From Sorghum bicolor (Eukaryota > Streptophyta > Magnoliopsida > Poales > Poaceae), in NCBI RefSeq assembly GCF_000003195.3, contig NC_012870.2:5076501-5140500 (forward strand): 64,000 bases of DNA, given 5' to 3'. The position numbers and the translations under genes are program-made. The first letter of the stretch is position 1. Each line of letters begins with the position of its first letter. Below are positions 38,290-51,200 of the stretch, piece after piece. The notes below the pieces were generated by a model. It saw only the letters and a list, made by a program, of their open reading frames with translations. It made no database searches and was not told the DNA's origin.

Positions 38290-38481
38290 CCGTCGCTCCT
38301 CCCCAATTTCCACACCGCCTTCCGTTCCGTAACGCATTCGGCCGTTCCCCATTCTCCACCGATTTGGCCCGACGAGGTCGCCTTCCCGCAATCCCGCTGT
38401 GCCCGAGCCCAACGCCGCGTCGCCCCTGCGACAGAGGAGGAGGAGGAGGAGGAGGAGGAGGATCCCAAATTCTCCATCCCT

Positions 38482-38877
38482 ATGGCAACGCGTGCGCAGC
38501 CGCAGTCTTCTTCGACCGGATCCGTGACGGTGACGATCGATGCGTCGTCCTCCACCTCAGCCCCGCCCCCGGCGGCCGCGTCGGCGCCGGCGCCGGCCCC
38601 CGAGGCGGTGGTGCTGCGCCTGAAGCGGCGGGCCAAGAAGAAGGTGTCGTGGAAGGAGGGGACGGTGGACAACGAGGGCCTGGGCCGCAAGAGCTCGAAG
38701 AAGTGCTGCATATTCCACAAGGAGGTCCCCTTCGACGAGGACTGCAGCGACGACGAGGCCCCCGGCGGCGGCCACCGGTGCCCTCGCCCTCACGGTGACG
38801 CCGGCGAGGGGACCAGCGGCGGCGGCGGGTGCTCGTCCTCTTCCCACGACCATGGCCATGGCCATGGTCACCGCTGA
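38482..38877 (+). CDS. PP1 regulatory inhibitor, Inh3/PPP1R11/Ypi1 family (131 aa, intronless)
   Basis: The central block VVLRLKRRAKKKVSWKEG (43-60) with VDNEGLGRKSSKKCCIFHK (62-80) is the family signature. KVSW fits the RVxF-type docking motif for protein phosphatase 1, and the CCIFHK element is conserved from yeast Ypi1 to animal inhibitor-3. Residues 1-42 are Ser/Ala/Pro-rich and probably disordered. The segment after 80 is acidic (FDEDCSDDE), and the tail is Gly/Ser-rich and ends in a His-Gly repeat (HDHGHGHGHR) that could bind metal. The frame is open upstream to an ATG at 38257, but that part includes a poly-Glu run and lies around the TATA-like sequence, so I choose MATRAQ. It is expected to be a small regulator of nuclear PP1; no enzyme activity. 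Confidence 0.88.
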   Translation: MATRAQPQSSSTGSVTVTIDASSSTSAPPPAAASAPAPAPEAVVLRLKRRAKKKVSWKEGTVDNEGLGRKSSKKCCIFHKEVPFDEDCSDDEAPGGGHRCPRPHGDAGEGTSGGGGCSSSSHDHGHGHGHR

Positions 38878-39925
38878 TCTCCGGTGCGGGTTATTGGGCC
38901 TTCTCGATCTCCTTAGGTATTGGGCGACAATCGATGTTTATGTTCAATCAGGCCTGATGTAATTAGTTGAGTGAAAACACCAAATTCGTGCTCTATGGTT
39001 GGAAGAGATGTTTTTGTGGTCGGTATAATTGTTGTACTGGTGCTTGACAAGCAAACAGGGCAATCGTTTGCTGAATTAAATGTTGACACCTATGTTTTGC
39101 TTAATATGATTTGAAGCCTGGTTGTTATTTCTGCCTGCCGTTGTGCAAACAATTTTTTGTTATAGAGCGGAGATTCTAAACTAAAGTAGTTTCTGATCCT
39201 AGCTTCTTATTGTGTAAGCTTCTTTTTATGCATATTTAATACTATATTATGTTCTTTTGTAATTTATGCAGTTCTCGAACTTAATTGCTGAATTTTAGAC
39301 ATTATATTACTTAATACCTGTATACCAGATTATGGGGCAAATTTTACGATTGTTTACCAAATTGCTCAATGGATTTTACTGAATTGCATGTAAGAATTTT
39401 GGTCCGGCATACCCTTAGGCAAAACCCTGGTTCTGCCACTGCTATGCCCAGCGGTGGTCCCTTTCCCATACCAATGAGACCAACCCACACCGGCAGAAGA
39501 GACACCATTGTCCCCCACACAACAGCAGCAAGATACAGCCGACTGAAACTCCCTGTGATCTGGATTATTTAGGGTCGAATTATATTATTCAATAAGGAAC
39601 AGCAAGGTCATAATTGCACAGGTTACTCTCATACAAGTATTTGATGTAGGAACTAATTAATTATGAAACATTAGATGGCTATAGTATGCTCGCTATGCTA
39701 TTTCTAGTTTTTCTTTTGGGGTCCAGTCACATTTAGATTTAGTTGGTCAGCAATGGTACCATTTATACTATAGAGTTGTCATTTTTCCCTTGCAATATTA
39801 ACAGACTAAGACAATTTTGCTTGCAAAACTTTGTTGATTCAATACCTTACAATTATTCTATATGCACTTGTCAGAGGAATGTTTGCACAAATCATGCAAA
39901 GTGGAGGGCAATCTTGTTTATCCAC
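38878..39925. other. PP1 inhibitor 3' flank and intergenic DNA
   Basis: The 3' UTR is probably within the first 300 bases. The rest is AT-rich with no recognised gene or element. Confidence 0.4.
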
Positions 39926-39982
39926 GGCCAACTACTTCTCACAGTTACAAGTGTGAGAAGTAGTTGGCCTTGTAACTGTGAG
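39926..39982. repeat. Perfect 18-bp stem hairpin with adjoining third arm
   Basis: GGCCAACTACTTCTCACA (39926-39943) is followed after 8 bases by its exact reverse complement (39952-39969). The next bases (39970-39982, TTGTAACTGTGAG) are in turn the reverse complement of CTCACAGTTACAA (39938-39950), which spans the end of the first arm and the loop. The piece looks like a templated snap-back duplication, not a gene terminator. Confidence 0.85.
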
Positions 39983-41227
39983 TACAACCTATGCCATCCT
40001 TGTCAAGAAAAAAAAAACCCCTATGCCATCCTTCTCCCTCGAACATCCCTAGAGTACTACCTGCTCAGGAGCCTGCAGTTTCCCTCCCCTATTGTTTGTA
40101 CAATCATACTACCATAATTATGTCACAGATGAGAACTTTGAATTCTAAACTAGCATACAAAGTTTAGCAAATGATGTCACAGATTCAGAATTTTTACACA
40201 ATGATCAGATGAGGAAAATAATGAGGTTGCCCTCTGCTCCTCTTCCTCTGCACGTCGACCTTATAAAGGTTAATTGCCCTAGCCCTTTGTGTTTGTTGTT
40301 GTTCTTGTATTAAAATTAATTGCAGTACACAATGGCACCACCCTGATTTGTGAATTACCCTTTTATATTTGATAAAAAAATTGTTCATATGCTTACTATC
40401 TGAAGTAGTAGCTTTATTAGTTTAAGCACTTCATCTGAAGTAGTTCCTTTACTGTCATGAAGTGCCAATGCTCGTTGCTCCCTGCGCCCTTTATATACGG
40501 GTATAAAAATGCTCATAAACATATTTGATAAAATTCTTGGAAGCGCTGTGTACTGAATAAACTATTGCTTTTTAAGGAAGTACAACAGAGCAACTGAACA
40601 AAGATAAACTCACGAAAGAAATAACTTTCTGCTTGCATCTATAACTCGACAGCTTCACTTCGAACATTAGTCTGTGTTGTGCCATGAGACTATCCAGGTA
40701 AATTAAACTACAAAGCTACAGTTACCACGAGGTGAAGCTGATTTTGCCTAGTCAATTTTGCCTACTTCTACTTAACAAGGTTATAGGCTGACCAGCTATT
40801 TTCTGCATTTTTTAGTTCCCAATTTGACAATCTATGATTGGTAATTGGTATGTGCAATATATGATCAGCAAATTGAGTTACTGTATGCTAGCATGGGACA
40901 CTCATTTGTAAATACTTTTCACGCAAAATTTATCTTTGTAGCAACTTCTGTACACTTGTGAAAAGCCATGTTCTTTTCCCTTGAATCACTTAAAGGAACC
41001 CTTGAACAGTTGTAACTGGCTGCTTACGTTGCTGAATTTCTGTCCTCTTTTGACCAGGGATTCTGATTTGTGGGAAATGCTCCCCTGAGTTTTGATATTT
41101 CTTATTTGCGTTTTGGATGTAAATTTCTGTTCTTGTTTATGCATTAATCAATTTCAGTTTTGTTGCATGTCGATTAATAACAGCTGGTATTCCTTATGTT
41201 TGATCTTTAGGTGTTCTAGATGTATTA
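39983..41227. other. Intergenic, AT-rich
   Basis: CTATGCCATCCTT is directly repeated (about 39988 and 40021) on either side of an A-run. No gene or bounded element beyond this. Confidence 0.4.
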
Positions 41228-41460
41228 TACTTCCCTCTATCCCAAATTATAAGGCATTCCAAAAATCTTAGAGAGACAAAACATCTTAAGTTTGATAAAA
41301 AATATAGAAAGAATTATAAAGATTTATGAGATCAAATGGATATATTATAAAATATAATTAATGAATAACCTAATTATACTTAGTTGGTATCATAAATATT
41401 ATTAAATTTTGAACTCTCTAAGATTTTTAGAATGACTTATAGTTTAAGATGGAGGGAGTA
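41228..41460. mobile_element. Stowaway-type MITE
   Basis: The left end TACTTCCCTCTATCCCAAAT and the right end GATGGAGGGAGTA form inverted repeats with TA at both boundaries; length 233 bp. The interior resembles the 2593-2838 copy (TTTGATAAAAAATATAGAAAG, TTGGTATCATAAATATTAT). Confidence 0.88.
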
Positions 41461-42248
41461 GGTAAATGCGTGCGTACGGTACCATGCTATTATCTCAGAC
41501 TAACTATATTGTAAGCTTGTCAGTTGTCAGCTTGAAAAAAAACTGCAGTTCGGCTGCCGCCGTTAGCAGGTTTACCAAAGATAATTCTGCCATACGACTT
41601 GCACTGCACGACCAGCATGCTAAATTCATATCCCATGAGATTTTATCCTCTAGTTCATTCGCTTGTCTTATAAGCTTTTTTTTTCGCGATCGGGCCATTC
41701 ACCCGTATTTCATTAAGAGGGAAAAGTCTTATAAGCTTTATTTTTTCTATCAGACAACAATGTTTTTCTTTTATGATAAATCAACGAATAATGCTTTCAG
41801 CCATGACATTTTCTGCTATGGCTGCTATGAGTGGTGAGTGCTCTATCCCATGAGATTTTGTCTGCTATGAGTCAGTGGTGACAATCATGATATGCTGCAT
41901 AAGTGAAGTTGTATTGTACGACGCCCATCGTGCACCTCAAAGCCAAACGCATAGGCTAAGCTGTGGCATAGATTAGCACTTAAGCGTTGCTTTTTGAAGC
42001 AGATTTCATCAATGGCAAAAGCCAAAAAAAAAAAGCCCTCCAATGCAGTGGCAAATGATCACGTCTTTAACAAAAAAGGGTAGCAACGCCTGCTGTTGAT
42101 TTATTCTTTATTCAATATCAGCATAATCAACGAACAATATGTGCCTCCAAATAAGGTTTGATTGTTTGTCTCTGTAAGATAATGCAGGCATAAATACAAC
42201 AAATCACTGAGAGGGGCCCTGAGGATCGTAATAGGTTAGATATACAAG
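41461..42248. other. Intergenic and 3' flank of the minus-strand oxidoreductase gene
   Basis: A T-run at 41678 followed by CGCGATCGGGCCATTCACCCG and CATTAAGAGGG looks like a reversed retroelement tail. The 3' UTR of the minus-strand gene probably occupies the right end. Confidence 0.4.
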
Positions 42249-45200
42249 TCACAACCCTGACGGGAGGCTTAAACATTCAAGGATTTTGGAAGCACCTCTT
42301 GTGGCACTAAGGATTGCTCCTTCGACACTTGGGTTTGTACAGAAATCTCCACAAATTGCCAATTTCGTGCTCTTGTCCCAAACACACTTATCATCTCCAC
42401 TAATTGCAATAGCTGGGAAAGCAGCACCCCTGCAATTTTATACATATTATCAAATACCAACAGGGATGAGGGAAAATGCTAGTTCTTTCAATACAATTAA
42501 AGACGACAACCTTAAAAGATAATATGGTTGAAAAAACTGACCATCTGTGAGCTCTCATAAAAATTGGTTGTGGAATGCTTAATCCAGTCGCCTGGAATTC
42601 ACTGAACAATTCATCTGCCACCTTAGCAAGTGCCTCCGCTGAAGGTTTCCGTGGACCAATATTCTTTACTACCTTGGAAGCATACTCAGTTGTCGAATGC
42701 AATACCCAAGATTGTCTGAATGCAAACAAAAAGTACATGGAGCAAAATTTGTGACACCAGATAACGTACTATGTGTACACACAAAATAACAAAGACATGT
42801 ACCTGTTAGGAGGTACACAAGCACGCCCTGGCTTACTACTATTACAAAAGGCCCAACTCAGAGAATTGGAATTGTTGAAAGAGAAACCATGAACAGGTAC
42901 CTGATTAAAACATCATTAGCAAGACAAATAGACATTTTTGCAGGAGGCAGATGAATAAATTCAGAAACCAATAAATGAAAGTTGCTTATATCATTAGCTA
43001 GGGAACAGCCTCACGTCCATAATTACCATGATAGCAGTTAATATACAGCTTACTAACTTGAGCATTTTGGGATACATATATTTCCTGCAATGCTGCATTG
43101 TAGGACTTTGGTGACTACAATACCTCTGAGGTTCTAATTTATGGTCCATGTGCATTCATTTTTGCGATCACTGAGGCTCTATGCATAATGAAAAATAGTG
43201 GGCCCATATGCATAGTAAATAAGTATGAACTGACTACAACAACAGAGTCTTTAGTCCCAAGCAATTGAGAAAACGGGGAACTTTGTGAGTGGATATAATT
43301 AAAGATTGCACATACCATAGCCAATGGCTCTGAAAATGCTACCATAAGAGCAAAACACGGACGAACTGGGATATCTTGAAGTATTGTAGGCAGGCGTGGA
43401 AATGACGACAAATCTGAGGAAACATTACCAGCATTGGTCAAAGCATGTAAATCTCATGCATTGCACTTGAATGCAAGATGCTGATGCTCAGTAATTAGTA
43501 CCAATAGGCAATAGTAATAACTAACAAGTAACTAACACGAGTGGCCCAAGAGTTATGTCGAGGCTGCGCGCTCTCCACCGGCGCCTTCTCGCCAAGTGTT
43601 CAAAACTCTAAAACCCCTAGCCCCCTCGCGGGCCTGCTACCGCTGCCTTGCCACTGACCACTTAGTGGACAACTGCCGCGAGCCTGTTCGTTGCCGTCGC
43701 TGTCGCGCCTCGGGGCACCGCAGCAACCAGTGCAAGATGAAGCTCTGTGTCCTCCTCCGTGCCGCAGCTAAGCGCATGCGCGCTCCGACGCCGCCCAGGC
43801 CTAGCGGTGTCGCCACCGCTACGGCCGCTACCCCGACCTCGGCAGGGCAGCCTCCCTTGCTGCTCGACGACGAGCCCCCGTCGGACTTCCCCCACCCCTC
43901 CTCGGCGGCTTTCCTCCCGATCAACATGGTGGCCTCCTCCTCCTCGGGCCCGCCGCCGCCTGTCGAAGTTCTGAGCACGCAATCCCTGCGTCCCCTCTCG
44001 TTGCTGACGCCTGAACCCCTTTGCGTCGATAAGTTCATCCCGCCGGCCGCGTGCTCGCCATGACTTGAGTCCATGGGAGCGGCAAGGCAGGCCTCACCTG
44101 CGGTCCCGAACATCATGCCTTCCCCCGTGTCCTCTGCCGCCGTGGAGGTGGGCGTGGGGGGCGTGGGGGAATCCTCGGGCGACGAGTACGCCAGCGGTGA
44201 GCTGGACCTGGACTCCGGCTCCTTTTCCTCGGGATCCTCCTGGCATGAGGGGCGCCCGCGACATGCTGATGCCTGGGTCTCCCCGGGCCGAGATGAGCTC
44301 GCTGAACGACTGCTCTTCGCCTTCATCGAGCCTCCGGTCCCCGTGCCTGAGGTTAGCGCGTTCATCCACAACGCGCTCCGCTCCGTCGCCCCGCGCAGCA
44401 CGTCGACCTGCTGCAGTCTTCGATGGGCGCCATGCTCCTGCGCTGCGAGTCTCCTGAAGCCCGCAACTCCCTCCGTCTGCTGGGGCCGGTAGACTTCGGG
44501 GGTCCCTGCTGCACCTTCTGAAGCCGGAAGAGACGACGAACCGTTTCTTCCGCGTGCCTGTCTGGCTCGCGTTCGTCTCCGTCGACTGGTTCCCCAACGA
44601 GCACTGGTATGTGGAGAAGATCAAGGACTGCTTTAGCGGGTTCGCTGAAGTGGCAGAGATCGACCCAGAGTGTCTCACCGGCGACAACTTTGGCCCTCTC
44701 TGGCTTCTTCTGGAGGTCAACGACCGCCTAGAGATTCCGAGGGAGCTGCGCATCTCCTGCAAGCGTGGCGTCTGAAGATCTGGCGCTGTGGCTCGGATTA
44801 CACCCATTAGGGTGTGGCTGCGCGAGTTCCAGCTTGATAGCCGGGGCAACCTCGCCACCTTCTTCGGTCCGCTAGCCCCGCTGGCCCCGGGGCCGTCCCT
44901 GGGGCCTATGGGGCCGCTGAACACGCTGCATCAGGTCCGTCCGCAGCCGCACTTCTACAGCCTCGCCTTCCCGACTGGCAACTCCCACAGGCATGCTAGC
45001 AACCTGCAACGTCCTTTCGACCCTCTCTGCGCTTTGGCGCCGTCTGGATCGTCCACCAGCTCCTTGCTGTCCAAGCAGGTGTTGGCTTTGGCGCTCATCC
45101 TGGCTCGCGCGATCAACGCGCCTTCTGCCTCCGCGGCCCCGTCTTCAGGGTTTGCCCCCCCGGCTGCACCGGTTCCTACGTCTGCGACGACAAGCGCGGT

Positions 45201-48200
45201 CTCTTCGCCTGACGTGCCGTCTCCTGCACGCCGCGTCGGGCCAAAGCCGCTGATCACCTATCAGCGCCGACGCCTACGCACCAAGCTGTGCGTCCCGCCC
45301 GCTGCTGCACCGCGCCGCTCTGGCAGCCAAGCCAGGGTGGCCAGGAAGCTTTCGGCTGCAAACTCCACCGCTCGTCGCTCAAGCTCCCGTCTGGCCGCTA
45401 AGGCAGCCATGGCGTCGGGCAAGTTCGTCGACACGGCCACTCAGGCGATTCAGCGCAAAGAGCTGCTGAACTCGCTGTTCGCCTGCTCGTTGTCCCTCAA
45501 GAAGCAGGTCACCAAGCACAACATCCTTTCGCGCAACCTCCTGCCTCTGGGTGCGGCTGAGCTACGCGCCCTGGTTGCTGCGGCGAAGTTGGGCTCTACG
45601 AGCGGGCTCGACGTCGGCCGGGGCTCGGACTTGGTGACTGAAGCGGCTGAATGATCCGGCGCGCGTCTGTCGGTCTCCACGGCGGCTTGCATTTCTGTCC
45701 CAACGGTCGCTGGGAGTGTGAGAACGGAAATGCACCTATCTTTCTTCGTTTATTTTCCAGCTTTCTTCTTCTTCTGTTGCTTCCCTCCTTCTTTTTTAGT
45801 TATTGGCTACTTGACGCCTACTGGTGTTGTAATCTCGCGAAATGAACACGAACTCGAGCTCTAGCTTTCGCCGCTTTCACGTTGTTTCATGGAATGTTAG
45901 AGGTTTAGGCGACTCGGACAAGTGTAATGTGGTGCGCAATGTGCTTTCTGATGCTAAACCTTCTTTCATTTGTATCCAAGAATCCAAACTCTCCGATGTC
46001 AATTTTTTCAAAGCACAAACCTTTCTTCCCCGCCCGTTCTCCTCCTCTTTCGTCTTGAGACCAGCGGATGGGTCTAGAGGTGGGCTGATTACTGCCTGGG
46101 ATCCATCCCTATTCACGCTGAACTCTCACCTTTCCAACCCTTACAGCCTCACCTCTTCCTTCTCCTGCAACGCCTCTAACATCGACATCACCATCACCAA
46201 TGTGTATGGCCCTTCCGATCATTCTACCTCCGCCCCTTTTCTTCAGGGTATCCGTGACACCAAGCAATTGGTTACTGATCGGCGACTTCAACCTTGTCCG
46301 CTGTGCCGCCGATAAGAGCAATGGCGTTTTCAACGCTGGCCTAGCAGCTGCTTTCAATCAAACTATCCAGGAAGTTGTGGTCCGTTAGGTTGACCTCTCA
46401 GACCGGTGATTTACTTGGACCAACAAGCAATCCTTTCCGATTCTAGCCAAGCTGGATAGAGTCTTCACCAATGCACCCCTTGATCTGGTCTTCCCGTCGG
46501 CTAACCTTTCTTCCCTGCCACGCCCAACCTCTGATCACACTCCTCTGCTCCTCTCTCTCTCCTCCGACATCCCAAAGGCAGACTCCTTCAGGATGGACAA
46601 CTTCCTGCTCAGGAATGAATCCTTCCTCAACTCTGTCATTCAGGGTTGGCATCAGGCCGCGACGTGCAACGACGCTGCAGGACAACTGGTCGCGTGCATC
46701 AAGGCCGCGCGCGCCGCGGCAAAGGTTTGGAAACGGTGTAATAGGGCACCACCACAAATATTACAAAACTGTCAATTCCTAATGCAGCTTTTCGATTACT
46801 TCGAAGAATCACGTGCACTCTCGCAGGCAGAATTCCAGGTACGCGGCCTCGCTCAAGAACGCCTACAAGGGGAACTCAAAGCAAAAGCTGCCTACTGGCG
46901 TCAACGAAACAAACAAAAGATTATCAAGGAATGTGATGCCAACACTACCTACCATCACGCCCATGCAACTTTGCAAATGCGACGCAAGTTCATCAGGATG
47001 GTCAGAGTAAACGACCAAGAGTTGTCAGTCATGCAGGGAAAACTGAGGCCCTTTCGGCCTTCTTCAAGTCGATCATCGGGTTCCTGGGCAAATGACTTTG
47101 ATGGATCTTGACTCCATCTATGATGGTTTGCCGAGGCCGGACGAGGACATTTCAGGACGCTTCTCGGAAGGCGAGCTCAAAAAGGCTATGCTTGCAATGA
47201 ACAGCCTGAGTGCACCGGGCCCTGACGGTTTCGGCCCGGCTTTCTACCGTGTGGCGTGGCCGTCAGTCAAGACCACAATAGTTGATTTTGCAGAAGCTTT
47301 CCACCAAGGCCAGGTGGACCTTGAGCGCATCAACCGATCTCATATGGTCCTCCTGCCAAAGAAACCAAATGTTGTGGACGTGGACGCCTTCAGACCTATC
47401 TGTCTCCAAAACAGTGCTCTAAAAATTTTGACCAAGGCTCTGACAACAATATTGCAGAGGCAGATTCCTAGGCTGATTGATACTCATCAAATCGGCTTCG
47501 TCAAAGGGAGATCAATCACTGATACATTTGTATATGCAGCGGAACTAGTCCAAACCTGTCACAAAAGAAGGCTACCGACAATCGTACTCAAGCTAGATTT
47601 TGCAAAGGCTTTTGACACTGTCATTTGGGAGGGATTGCGAAGGGTTCTACAGGCTAGAGGCTTTGATCAGAGGTGGATCCGCTGGATGCTAAGGCTGCTG
47701 GTTTCCTCCAAGTCAGCAGTTCTAGTTAATGGCCACCCCGGACCCTGGATCAGTTGCAAGAGAGGGTTGCGTCAGGGAGATCCTTTGTCTCCCTATCTTT
47801 TCATCCTGGTGGCAGAAACCTTGCAGCGAATGATCAGGGACGCAGAGCAGATCAAACACCCCACTGATGAAGCGTTGCCTTGCGCAGTTCTGCAGTATGC
47901 GGACGATACGCTGATTGTCTTCAGGGCCGATGTGGCCGGGGCAGTGAAGCTAAAAGAAATCCTAGATCAGTTTGCAGCTTTCAGTGGGCTACATATAAAC
48001 TTCAACAAGAGTACTCTAGTACCTATTCATACTGATGAACAAACGGTCAGTGACTGCGTGCAGATCATAGGCTGTGCCAAGGGGAGCTTCCCTCAGCCTT
48101 ACCTGGGACTGCCTCTGTCTGCTAACAAGTTGCCGGTTTCAGCCTTCAACATATACATCCAAAAAACAGACAAGTTCTTAGGGTCCTGGTAGGCTGATCT

Positions 48201-51200
48201 GCTAAACCCGATGGGGCGAGCGGTCTTAGTGAACTCGGTACTTGACTCCCTTCTAGTCTACCTCATGAGCTCACTTCAACTCCCCCCTTCAGCTATCGAG
48301 CAAATGGACAAGACGAGAAGGGCGTTCCTCTGGTCGGGCGACAAATCCGGTCACTCTTCACCACCATCTTGTCTCATCGCCTGGTTCAACGTCTGCTTCC
48401 CCAAGGAATTTGGAGGGCTCGGCATAAGGGATCTCGGAGTTCAGAACATCTGCCTACTACTGAAACTACTTCACCGCCTTCACTGCCCCCAGTCCTCGGC
48501 ATGGGCTCAATGGGTCCACTGGTCCAGGGACGTGCAACCATCACCACTTTGCAGGGCGATCTTCATGGGGATCATTGGCAAACTTTGAGAACCCTCCTAC
48601 CTCTCTACCATGCTATCACCACGGTGGAGATCGGTGATGGCGGCAGTTGCTCATTTTGGAATGATGTTTGGGCTGGTGAGGAATGCCTCACGGACAGGTT
48701 CCCGGCTCTCTTCTCGCATTGCAATAACAAAACACAGACAGTAAGGGATGTCAAACTCTCAGGGATTCAACACACACTGGTACCTCGTCTCTCTGCGATG
48801 GCAGTCCAGGAGATGCAGCTTGTGCAGCAGCTGATTGACCAGACATCACTCTCCCAAGCACCCGACAAAAGAATCTCTGACTTCATAAACCCAGACAATA
48901 GCCTTGACATTGGTGCCTTATACAAAATGATCAAGGCTAGGGGCCAACCTTCAGACCCCAGGGCTGCCTTCATCTGGAAATCCTTGGCACCGCCTCGGGT
49001 TAAGCTATTCATGTGGCTGCTGCTGCAAAAAAGTATCCAATGCAGGGCGGTCTTGTTCAAGAAACACATAGTAGATTCTGCAACCTGTGAAATCTGCAAT
49101 GCCACAGATGAGACGCCAGAACACATCATTCACGACTGCTCGGTTGGAAGGGAAGTCTGGACGAGACTCAACTTGCAGTCCATGATCTCCATGGACATGG
49201 GTCAACTGCACACGTTCATGAACACCACTTCGACCGCGATCCCTGAGCTTTCCACTTTCATTGCGCTGGTCAGCTGGCAGGTTTGGAAGGCTAGAAATGC
49301 GAAGGTCTTCAGGAACGAAGACCATTCTGTCGACCGCGTACTTTTGGACTGCAAAGCGGCAGCCGAACTTTGGCAATTCAGAATACCAAGAGCAAAGAGG
49401 CAATCTGTAACACACTGGTGCACCATCCTGCAGATGGCTAGGCAGGGCCAAGGCTAGGCTAGATCCTCCCTCTTTCTTTTCTTTGAATCTACTTGCAGCA
49501 TAAGAATGCTGCTCTGTATCTTGTATGCATGTGTAAACTCTACCCATTCGGCCGTTTCGGGCCTAATATAATTTTCCAGGTGGGGAACGCCTCCCCCCCG
49601 TTGACCCTCAAAAAAAAAGTAGTTAGCATCACCATTTAAGTGGATTCTTACCTTCAAATCAAACATGCTGCTTTGCTCTATGCTAACCATTATTTTGCAT
49701 TTTTGCCTTACTAACAAGCAGAAACAGAAACAAAAGATGAATAGGAGACAAAACAGGCATCATCTCAAGGTGTCCTGCTCCTATGTCTGTTTGAATTTCC
49801 ATAATGTACAGAAAATATACACAATCTGAACCAGGGGCATGAAAAAGAAAAGAAGATGCTTTCGGCAAAATAAAAAGTATCTTTCAAACTAAAATGGTGA
49901 TAAGAATACTTCTACTGACTAAAGTGATAAACATCTCATTAGTAGAACTTGTCAGGAAACAAGTTTTTCTTCCAAAACTAGATCAATAATATTGAATGAT
50001 ATTATGAAAACCATAGAACAAACCAAGAGGTGGCGGTCTTCCAGTCAACCCAGAAAAACTTGTTGACGCTACATTCTTATCTGTTGCTACGACGTAATCA
50101 AAATTGCCAAGGTCTTTCCCATCCAAGCTAGCTAGTGACCATGAACTCCTATCTTGAAGCCAATCCATCTTGCCCACAGTGACACCAAATTTGGCCACCA
50201 CACCTAGCAGAAGCAGAGTTAAGCATCTGTACATGCTCCTCGGTCTCTGGAACATTATGGCACTCAGAAAGTTGGTAGTCTGAGGTCTAACCATCCTCTA
50301 GACAGAGTGATTTGCATATTGAGTTCATGGCTGGCACTCCCACATACTTTTTAGCTGTTCCCTCCTGTAATAAGTAAGAACACATCCCAAGGAAACAAAT
50401 TGTATCATATTAAGAAAACGTCAAATTAAACCTTGCGGTAAAATTTCAATATTGGCTCCTACTAATCTATTTAAATCATGCTTCTTGAAAGAACTCTAAT
50501 CTAACACACCAATGTTAGATTATCTGAGCAACTGAAAGTCTACATGACACTGCCTAACTTCAAAATTGCTTCGCCTCATCATCTCTTAAACATAGATCAA
50601 GGTCATCATGAGAGACATTCCAGATGGGCAATACACGATACACAAGTTTGGCATACCCAAACTATCAGATGCACATTATGTTCAGTCATTGCCAGGTTTC
50701 GACACTGAAAGCTTTAGCTAACTTGTTATTGCTTAATATCTATGTGGGACACTCACGGTAAATGTACCAACTGCCTGATCATTTCAGTTTTTAGTAATGG
50801 ATAAACCTACGGCAAGGGTTGGGATTCAAAGCTCGAACCTTCTCAAAGTCTGTGAATTTGCCGGTTGCCAGATCGAAGCATGCGAACGTGGCCTTCCACT
50901 CGGCGACGATCCCCCGCGCCTCCCACCCACTAACGACCCGGGCAACCTCGTTGTTGGTGACGGTGAAGTATGGCGCACCATGGTCGAACCGCAGCTCCGT
51001 GCCATCCTCGATCACCTCCCTGCGCTCACCCAAGCCAAGCACCGACCAGTCAGTACCGAAGCGACGCGCGCGCAGTGGGCAGGTGCAGCGATGAGTCAAT
51101 CGGTCGAGCACCTCCGCTGCGCCATGCGGCCGCCGGCGCCGCGGCCCGAGTCGAAGAGCGTCACGGCCACGCCCCGCGCGGCTAGCAGCGACGCGCACAC

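Larger units (their letters stand above)
43535..49618 (+). mobile_element. Decayed L1-type LINE in oxidoreductase intron 5
   Basis: This about 6-kb element encodes, in order, a zinc-knuckle ORF1, an apurinic-type endonuclease, a reverse transcriptase and a C-terminal zinc-binding domain, and ends in a short A-tract (49610-49618) after GGGGAACGCCTCCC. It lies antisense to its host gene. The 5' boundary is approximate because the start of ORF1 has no clear leader. I could not find a convincing target duplication. Several stops and frameshifts show it cannot encode its own proteins. Confidence 0.9.

Noticed and set aside
38257..38481. In-frame N-terminal extension of the PP1 inhibitor (75 codons)
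   Set aside because: The upstream ATG precedes the TATA-like sequence at 38282, and the stretch has a Glu run and no family similarity; the family normally starts close to the conserved core.
43505..43540. Possible LINE target duplication (AGTAATTAG upstream of the element versus AGTAGTTAG after the A-tract)
   Set aside because: Similarity is weak and the position does not fit a clean 5' end, so I do not claim a duplication.
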